From Branchiostoma floridae (taxonomy: Eukaryota; Chordata; Leptocardii; Amphioxiformes; Branchiostomatidae), in assembly GCF_000003815.2 (NCBI RefSeq), contig NC_049986.1, positions 5,892,065 to 5,956,064 on the forward strand: a stretch of 64,000 bases of DNA. The letters are read 5' to 3'. Of this stretch, positions 55,842 to 64,000 are shown piece by piece. The translations under genes were made by a program, and so were the position numbers. Below the pieces are notes generated by a model, which was not told where the DNA came from, searched no databases, and worked only from the letters and a program-made list of their open reading frames with translations. Every line of letters starts with the position of its first letter. The stretch's first letter is position 1.

Positions 55842-56804
55842 CCCTCAAACCACCGTATGGGGTCAAAACTGACCCCAGGCACATATCAATGTGTGCCATT
55901 ATGTCATTTCTAGTCGAAAACAAATTTCCTTCCAGGAGTTTGTTTGTATATCTGTCCTATAACTTCTTGTACGTTTTTTCCGAGATTGACTCATTGTTGA
56001 TTAAGTTATCCTCGAAAGTTTCTACATGGTCCAGTGGGGTCAAAACTGACCCCAGCGTTTTTTTAAACAAACTTTTGCGACCCATACCTAAACTACTTCT
56101 GGTAGGATCACGAAATTTTCAGAGAATGATGTACATGTAAGCCAAAATTATTGTACCAATTTTTGTGCCATTATCATATCATATGACGACATTATGACGT
56201 CATCTAGGTAATATCGGTCGCCATCTTGGATTTTGACTGATGACGTCATCAAATTAGCATAAATTATGAATAATGAGTCCTGAAATTTATGTTGAATCTT
56301 ATAAGATGTGATAAATAATTGTTATTTGCCAAGAAAACCTTAAAACTAAAATGTTTAATACAAAATTAGAGAATTTCGTAATAAATATGTCTGTCAGAAT
56401 TCCGTTGCCATGGCAACATGAAAAATGATGAACATATTTTGTTCACCGGAAATGTTTGCTATCAACATTTTCTAAAAAGTTACCAAGTTTGGTGGCCCTA
56501 CCATAAGCCATTCAGGCACTATATGGCATTGAAGCTGGTACAGGCATCAAAAACTTCCTTCCCGGTCTGAATAGCGTTGGTGCAAAATGTGGTCCTCATG
56601 ATCTTTTGCATAAATTATGATAATGAGCTAGAAGTATTCTCACCTAATCATGTCAGACTGTCCCACATAGATTAATGAAACTATACATATAAACAAATCA
56701 CAAAAAGATTCACACAAAAAACTGTATTTGTACAAAACGTTTTGGGGTCAGTTTTGACCCCATACGGTAATCTACGTCACAAAAAAGCTACGGTGGTTTG
56801 AGGG
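55842..56804. mobile_element. piggyBac-type non-autonomous transposon (963 bp)
   Basis: The perfect 16-bp terminal inverted repeats CCCTCAAACCACCGTA and TACGGTGGTTTGAGGG are flanked by TTAA on both sides (55838-55841 and 56805-56808). A CCC...GGG end in a TTAA site is the hallmark of piggyBac. Just inside each end, and once internally, lies GGGGTCAAAACTGACCCC or its inverse (55859-55876, 56036-56053, 56744-56761), itself a near-palindrome. No transposase frame. Confidence 0.9.
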
Positions 56805-56808
56805 TTAA

Positions 56809-59800
56809 GCAAACATTCAAGAGTCACCCACCAGCACTGTTTGTGATCGAGCACGCATTGTTTGCCACCAGTAGTGATTGATATTGAGACGTGGACAGAT
56901 ATTGGAAGTGTTATCGAACGAAGTTACCTCTGACCGTAAGAATTTGCTCGGTCGCACCCTTCGATGCTACATCTGGTGAATATAGCTGTTACAGAGTGCC
57001 ATAGGAAATCGCTAGGCTTGATCTCTTCGACGCTCAGTTTTGTTCGATAAAAATGATATGATATTTTGCATCAAATTTGACTTTTTATTATCGATTGTTG
57101 AATGTGCCGTGACGACCCTATCATAACTATTGATTTCCGGTGATGTACCCATTGTCCAGTAAACCGGAGAGATATAGATGCTACTACTTTCCGATAACTT
57201 CTTTCTTAATGTAATATTATCAAACGGAGCAAGGCAGGAAGAGACAGGCAATGTCTATTTTTTTTGAAAATATTTTTGTTATATGTTCTCATGTTACTTT
57301 CTCCCCACAATTTTGATTACCTTGTGATATGTATTGTTTACAACGATATACATTTTGATAAACTTATTTGGTAAAGCGACTATCAATAAAAGCTGAGTAT
57401 TTTTTGTCACACGACCGTTAGAAAAGCAAAGGAGAGAACTATCATTGATATATGCAACTAAATATCCCTAATATGTATTTCTATTACTGGCCGTGGCAAT
57501 GATGTAAAAAGCAAGTTGGCGAAAGATGGATTTGAATCCCTTTAAAATACATTCCAATTAAAACACCTCTTTTACCTACACATAAACATCAAGTATTGTC
57601 TTGCACATGCTTTTATTATCAAAAGAGACTTCATAATAGAACGAAAAAAAAAATGATACAGGAATATTGATAAAATGTCAGTAATATTTGATGAAAGCAA
57701 AGGAAACTATATTACACATAACTCTGGTATATACCGTTGACAGTTTTATGTTACAATTATATATACCTCGGCTGCTACCCTATTTACTAAGATAAATGAA
57801 GATAAATGCATCTATTCAATCATCAGCGATGAGAATAGTCCTGCAACTCCCTTTATCTTCCATCTGTGGCTCCAAATGGTACATAAAGTCTCGTAAAGGG
57901 AATAAATACATCTTCTCGAAGTGATTTTAAGTTTACACACGTTGTATTTGTTGGCAGATGTTAGTCTCCAAGGCATTCGTAGCAAAGATCTTACGGCTTG
58001 TAAATGCTGTTGACTTACGCTCTGCTAGAAAGGTAGTGACGTTGGCCCCGGGTTAGCAATCAGAGGCATAAGACATATTAGTTGTTGCAATAGGAATATA
58101 AAACATATGTAAAATAGCATCCTGGTGGTATTGATATATTTCGTGACTGTCGGCATACTGCTTTAGAATTAAAAAAAAACAGCCTGTTCACGTACAATGC
58201 CACTGACTTGCGACTGAAAAATAGTAGTATATCTTTAAAAATCTATCGACTGTATGATATTATATACCTAAAATGATTGATATAAGATTGCTAAGATATC
58301 AGCAAATTAAACGGTAGGATACCCCCTTTAATGTTTTAATGATTCATAAATACGATGATATAATTCTATATTACACTTCGTAATGTTCTGTGATGTACTA
58401 TTCGAAGTGCGTTTATAACGTAACACCTGTTAACATGTTTACAGAAATAGAGGGTATAAGATGTATCTCTGAGCGGCGCCAACAATTTTTCGTTGCCTGA
58501 ACGGCACTATTGCTTTTTGTAAAAACATTTTAATTATTCACAATGGATGTGCAAAGGTTAAAACGGGATTGTCTGCCACAATGCAAAGCATTTATCATAG
58601 CCCCCAGCAGTACAGTAAGAAAACGTTTTCAGTCTGACCACAATTGGTTAATGTGATATGCGGGAAAGCTTCCTGTATGTATAGTTGTAGGTTTGCTAGA
58701 AGTGGAATCCATTCTGTTTTCACTGTATTACATAAATCCTGTACAAAAAAGAACAATTTTATACTGCACTCAAGGTGAAAACACAGCTTCACATTCAAAC
58801 AACAATAATAAAATAAAGGTAATTCCATAATCTTCTCGAGGCCGTGGGGACAGTGGATTGTTCTCGTCTGTTACAGGGACACTGAACCAACTCAATTCTT
58901 TAAACAATTAGACTGTGAGTAGTGTTTTAAGTTTTTGTGTAGTCCTATCCATTACGACATTTGGCAATCTATCTTGATTGTTACGATTGGTTGATGCTAG
59001 CCTGATTATTTGCCAAAGCACATGAACAACGTCTTTGGCACAATTATGTTCAACTCATTTCATGAATACTCCCATGTCTGTACCTGTCTAAATTAGGAAG
59101 CAAAGACTTTATGCCAATAGTTATCAAACATTAATGACCAGTATTATGTTTTTCGAGTACATTGTCGGTATGACGAAACAAGCCACTGACAGTATTGTAT
59201 AAACATGGTCGTCAATGTCTTGAATCATAAAAAATTATTCAATATAGACGGGGACCGATACAAACTTCCAACGACATTTGACCTGGTGCTAACGTGACAC
59301 TTTTCAGAATCTATCGTTTGCTTGGAAGCAGGGTCCTCAGTTATTCTAAATTAGATCAGAACACTACTGTAAATTCAATGCATTGCTTTTCTTATGTTGA
59401 ACGTATTATTTTTTTTTTTGGGGGGGGTCCATTAAGCATCGTATCTGTCCTTGACATTATCCACCTAATAGCCATAATACCCACCAACCCGTTGTGTAGT
59501 ACATAGTTCTCTGACTCCTTTATCACGTTAGCGGCGCCAAAGTGTCTGACCACCTTCTGTTTTGATTCCTCCAAGTGCCAATAGACGTTCAGCGAAACTG
59601 GTTTGCGTCCAAGTTTTACATTTTTGATGAAAGTAGTTAGGACTTGTGACAGAGAGTTAGTACTTTTACATATTTTGTAAAACCCTAATATTGACGAATC
59701 GTGTCTGACACTTTCTCAGTTCCCATATTGAATTGCATGTTATTCTATAGACTTAATTTGTCCAGGGATTTTATAGAAGGCCCAAACATTGATAAAATCT

Positions 59801-61120
59801 GACGGCTAGGGGAAATTAACAAGGTACCGTTGACTGGCACAAAACATTTCTTGAAAGATGGCGCAATTTTGAAGATATGACACTTGTAATGGATTTGGGT
59901 TTTTACTTCAAGCAAAAATGAATGAATTTATTGCTCAACAATCGCACAGGGTACAATGTATGGCAACCAATAACAACTAATAGCTTTATAGACAATAGGA
60001 CTACGAGACTATATACAGAACAACAAAATATTATCCATAACAGTACAGTCATGTATGAGTCATCTGGTCTCGCATTTGGATTTCAGTATAAAGAAACTGA
60101 CCTACGTAGACGGATATATGAGTTGAACATGTCAGCTCTATATGGAAAATATCGTTGTGTGTACCAGCAAGAGAGATGTGTGTTTTAGTTTTAATATTCT
60201 TAAACAATGCTTCTCAGTCTCATTACTGTAGCAATTGAAAGGAATCGTTTGCCGCTGACTAATCCAGAGGAAAAAATTCCATCCCTAGCCTTGATGGATC
60301 ACTGAACACTAAGCCGGCACAGCCTATTCGATTTCTTTGAACGGATCCTGTATGAGCACAGCACAGGTCAGCACCTCTTAAATTCAGCACATTTAGTCAA
60401 CTAATGGCTTTTTTCTGGGCGAATAAAGAGATAAAGTTGTAGCCTTATGCGGTCTATGATGGAATGAAACCAGCCAACGTCTTTCTAGTAGATTTTCAAG
60501 GTCATAGTTAACTTCTAGGCCTTGTTGACTGGCAATGTAAGTATTTCACATTTTATGCTTATATCTATGAATGCCTAATAAAATCACGTAATTTTCCATC
60601 TTTCTGAACGTATTTCTACAAACGAGTATTCAATTCATTTCGTAACAAATAAATTGATGTTTGTACAAATAGAGTGGTTTATCCAATACATATGCATATG
60701 TATATATATATACATACATTCATGCATAGACTAATTGAAAATATTGCAGTCTGTTACCTTCATAGATCCTGTAAAACTGGCTGAATAATTTTTAAAGTTT
60801 TTTAGTATTAAATTGCAACCTTAACATATACAGTATATCTATAAAAAGGTATCAAATCTTAATACAGTGCGGACAATGCTCCATATGAAGCATTTAGAAT
60901 ATCATCCAATGAGAAACCCTCAGACCATCGCAATTATCATTAGCGGTAGTATCACCATCATTAGAAGCAATAGCATCTTTTAAATGCATCACTATCTTTA
61001 AGCTTCGTGCACTTTAATTATAACGCAGCTACCGTGGGAAAAAGCCATTAATCAACTGTTATCACGATAACATGCAGATTATCCTCTATCCTAGATGTAG
61101 CCATCATTCCATCTTTACAG
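56809..61120. other. long stretch without supported genes
   Basis: AT-rich sequence with scattered short open frames. A tRNA-B-box-like phrase (GGATTTGAATCC near 57529) and a T/G run at 59408-59427 are the only landmarks. I see no exon that I can defend. Confidence 0.4.
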
Positions 61121-61206
61121 ATGATGGTAGCGCTCTATCCCTTTATCCTACCCTTACCACAATCTCAGACCTCGATGGCAACGTGACAACCTATTTCCTA
61201 CAACAA
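61121..61206 (+). CDS. orphan internal exon candidate, product unknown
   Basis: An 86-nt segment lies between a good acceptor (ccatctttacag, ending 61120) and a perfect donor (CAA|gtaagt at 61207). In the frame with two leading nucleotides it reads DGSALSLYPTLTTISDLDGN and VTTYFLQQ, with no stop. The other frame with an ATG has a stop. The LYPTLTTISDLDG phrase is reminiscent of extracellular beta-sandwich repeats, but this is only an impression. No flanking exons were found. Confidence 0.35.
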
Positions 61207-61400
61207 GTAAGTTTTTGAAAAAAAAAAGTCAATTTGGAATTCTGTTCGCATGGTTGATTCCACGGAATCAATACCGGGTAGTTAAAACTATCGGACTGGT
61301 TGATGGAGTGCCCATCTTACACCAGAGACGTTTCGTTTGAGCAATCTTGAGTTACTGCTTCATCATTTTTGATGGCAGTTGAAGACGGCAGTTGGTTCAG

Positions 61401-61788
61401 CAGGGTTCTCCCCAGAATTTTTTAGTATAGTGGAGGGGCTGGCAAAAATAACCCGCACCAACGTGCTGCGCTTTCATGAAAATGGGTTCATTTTGCAATG
61501 ACAGAGGGTGTCAAATACTACAAGTATAATATATTGTTGTGATTCCTTTGTTGTGAAGTGGCAAAACGACTATTGTTTTGATCATTGCTCATTCACAAGT
61601 TTTTGCAGACAATGCTGACTGGAAAAGTGATGCCGCTTGGCACAAAAATCTGTGAATTGTCAGTAATTTTAGCAAAACTAACAAAGAAAATAGGGAAGAA
61701 ACACACTAAATTTGAAAAATAGTATAGTGGAGCTGGCTGAGAGTATAGTGGAGGGCCTCCCTTATTCCACCCTCTGGGGAGAACCCTG
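61401..61788. mobile_element. hAT-like MITE (388 bp)
   Basis: 16-bp terminal inverted repeats CAGGGTTCTCCCCAGA and TCTGGGGAGAACCCTG are flanked by TTCAG on both sides (61396-61400 and 61789-61793). Subterminal AGTATAGTGGAG motifs are also repeated. The CAGGG start is typical of hAT elements; the 5-bp duplication is shorter than the usual 8 bp, so the superfamily is tentative. Confidence 0.7.
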
Positions 61789-62333
61789 TTCAGTAATAAG
61801 GTACTTTGTTTCTCCCTCAACTTCACTTTATCAGAGCATTTACAGAAGTACTTTCAACTGTTTGGTATTTGATATTTATTGAAAATAACGACAAAATCAT
61901 TACGCTGGATAAGTCTATAGGTAGCCTGAGTAGGTAACGGCTGACCCACAAAGTTACAAGAACACACAGCTAATTTACATATATGCATAAATAAAGAAAT
62001 AAAAATTTACATTATACACAGCGCAATTGATAAAATGTAAAAATGAATTAATTAGAATTTAGTGTAATGGTGGAATGGATGGAATGTCGTTTGATATACT
62101 GTATTCATGAAATAAGTGCACAAAAAAGATCTTCTATAATATTTTTTTTTCTTATTGATCAATGTATTACGTGGATTCTTCTTCAATATGTCATTTAGGT
62201 CCATGCGGTGCTGTTCATTAGGCATAATGCTACGTTAAGCAAAAAACAAATAGAATGTAATTGGGAGAGCAGCAAGGTATACACTGATGGATCTACTATT
62301 GACTGCCTCTGTTCCTTTACGTAAGCCCTTTCT

Positions 62334-62430
62334 TGGATACGTGATTGATCAGCCAATCAGCGATCTCACCACGGAACCAAGCAGGGTGGTTGACAATGCG
62401 TTCAACTATTTATATCTAAATCAAATGATG
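62334..62430 (+). promoter_or_regulatory. possible orphan promoter: CCAAT box and TATA-like element
   Basis: AGCCAATCAGCG near 62352 is followed about 55 bp later by CTATTTATATCT. The arrangement is promoter-like but no gene follows in the window. Confidence 0.2.
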
Positions 62431-62660
62431 CATCCTCCACGCTGATTTGTTTTCGCTATTTCCCTAATAGAATAATAAGTGCTCATATTTTTCACTTAAG
62501 AACCCCAAGTCTTGTGCAAGATGACTTACTGCTATTGATAAACATAGTTTTTGAACTAGCTATCGCCGTTTTGCAAGAATTTAAGTGTTTATTAATGTTT
62601 GACAATCAGTAAAGTTTATTGAATCAGCTATACTTTGAAGCTGAGTGTGAAAAGCCAATA

Positions 62661-62838
62661 CAGTCAAACCTGTCTATAGTGGCCACTCAAGGGACCGGAC
62701 AAATCTGGCCACTATAGACAGGTGGCCTCTGTATAGAGGTGGCAACTTGTAGATAAAATACCCAAGGGACCGACAAAAAGTGGCCACTATGGACAGGTGG
62801 CCCCTCTGTAGAGGTGGTCCCTAATACAGGTTTGACTA
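62661..62838. mobile_element. pogo/Tigger-like MITE (178 bp)
   Basis: It begins CAGTCAAACCTGTCTATAGT after TA (62659-62660) and ends ACAGGTTTGACTA before TA (62839-62840). The interior consists of inverted and direct copies of GTGGCCACTATAGACAGGTGGCC. The CAGTC start and TA duplication fit the pogo/Tigger branch of Tc1/mariner. Confidence 0.75.
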
Positions 62839-62840
62839 TA

Positions 62841-64000
62841 CCAAGGAAACAAAGCACCCTAGAATATCTTGTACAAAATAACTGCTTCATGGACATTTTA
62901 TCTGATATTCTAAAATGCTTATAAGCTTTCAGGACGATTCAAGCAAATGCATCGACCTGTGTAATTTAACATGAACAAAAATTGATCAAAATTGACACAC
63001 ATATTTAATGATAGTCTGAAAGCGGTCAGTCAGCAAGTCCTTGTGGTATTTCTACAAAATTATCAATAAAAGAACAGCTATAAGAATGATAGGAAGAAGT
63101 AATAAGACTCCTTTCTCTTTGTCTTCGGCTTTTGGATGCTGTCAACTATTAACACCGCATCGATACGTCACTGACAGCAACATTTCCAATCAATTTTTGC
63201 CTGCCGTTACAAAACCTACAATCATTCAAATTACCACTGGGAGTAACCATCAAATAGGAATATTCAAATAGTAAGATTGCTGTAGTTGTATATAGTGCAG
63301 AGTCCTATTGCTGTCAGTTTACATTAGAATACAATACAGAAAACATATAAAAAACATCAAAATGCTTGCCTAAGGGCAAATGAAAATCTCTTGGGTGTAG
63401 TTTCTAATCTCTCATGGGAGCACACAAGGATTACTGGGCACTGTTTCGTGTAAATTTGTAATTGATTGTATTAAACGTGTCATATGGGTGCACGCTTTGG
63501 TGCACTGTACCAAAGAGAGAAACAAGTTTACACATTTATTCGCATAGTCATAGTCATATAACTATCGTCAGCAAAAAATTATATTTGGCCCAGCAGTTGA
63601 AAATCTATTAAAAGAAAATTATTCTAACTCAATATTGTTTCTGTGATTACAATATGTTTCAAATTTGTTTGAAGTTTTATTTGTACAATTGTGCCTTGTC
63701 CTAATCTTCTCAAAGATTTTTTTTATAATATATAACGAGTATTCAAATCTAGATATTTAAAATATTGATGTTATTAAGAAGACTACTTATCGCAATGGTA
63801 AAAGCAGTTCAAAAATATGATACTTTATATGATTCAATAGTTAATGCTGGTTCACCTTTATCCGTGGGGTAACCTATATCCGTTGTTTTTAAAATCATGA
63901 TGTATTCAGAGACGCCAAGTCAACGGTAGTTTCAAACTTAAATGTTTTGAAAGTATCAGAATTCTAAATACAACCATCCTTGGACTGATATGCCTGAATA
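62841..64000. other. window end, nothing recognised
   Basis: AT-rich sequence with chance open frames only; no repeat ends, exon signals or RNA genes were supported. Confidence 0.4.

Noticed and set aside
55799-56140. 113-codon plus-strand frame
   Set aside because: Most of it lies in the left part of the piggyBac-type MITE and repeats GVKTDP because of the 18-bp near-palindromes.
57490-57545. tRNA-like B box (GGATTTGAATCC)
   Set aside because: No convincing A box or cloverleaf; at most an old SINE fragment.

Overview
The window is animal genomic DNA: AT-rich, intron-dense, and crowded with short inverted-repeat transposons, tandem repeats and microsatellites. It carries two 100-N assembly gaps. 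There are no prokaryotic operons, rRNAs or CRISPR arrays. Gene structure and repeat style suggest an invertebrate deuterostome. A cephalochordate (amphioxus, Branchiostoma) is my best guess; this is inference, not proof.

The one gene that can be reconstructed with confidence is a stomatin (SPFH/PHB-domain, hairpin-anchored membrane protein) on the minus strand. Its coding exons run from a first exon at 22431-22455 (with an alternative first exon at 40061-40124) down to the stop codon at 6797. Three of its coding exons exist as tandem duplicate pairs of identical length and identical splice phase: the membrane hairpin exon (104 nt each, 17278-17381 and 17458-17561), the exon after the first PHB strand (83 nt each, 13966-14048 and 14831-14913), and a PHB core exon (56 nt each, 11590-11645 and 11728-11783). 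No exon length is a multiple of three, so including both copies of a pair would break the frame. They look like three clusters of mutually exclusive exons, giving up to 8 proteins, or 16 with the two first exons. This is the most interesting content of the window.

Region by region: 1-4262 holds exons of a plus-strand gene for a probably secreted coiled-coil protein, with one in-frame stop and two frame breaks in its central exon, and fold-back elements in its first intron. 4263-6796 separates the two convergent genes. 6797-22455 is the stomatin body; its introns contain a 1.4 kb fold-back element, a 241-bp-family MITE next to a splice donor, a deleted mariner, a satellite-like array and both gaps. 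22456-40060 is a large intron or intergenic stretch with LINE relics, tandem arrays and one cysteine-rich candidate exon. 40061-64000 begins with the alternative stomatin first exon and its GC-rich promoter, followed by mostly repeat-rich DNA: a duplicated Harbinger-type MITE, a piggyBac-type MITE, pogo- and hAT-type MITEs, LINE tails, and a few orphan exon-like open frames (52508-52681, 55135-55365, 61121-61206).

All gene calls rest on reading translations and splice signals by eye. Nothing was searched or aligned against databases.
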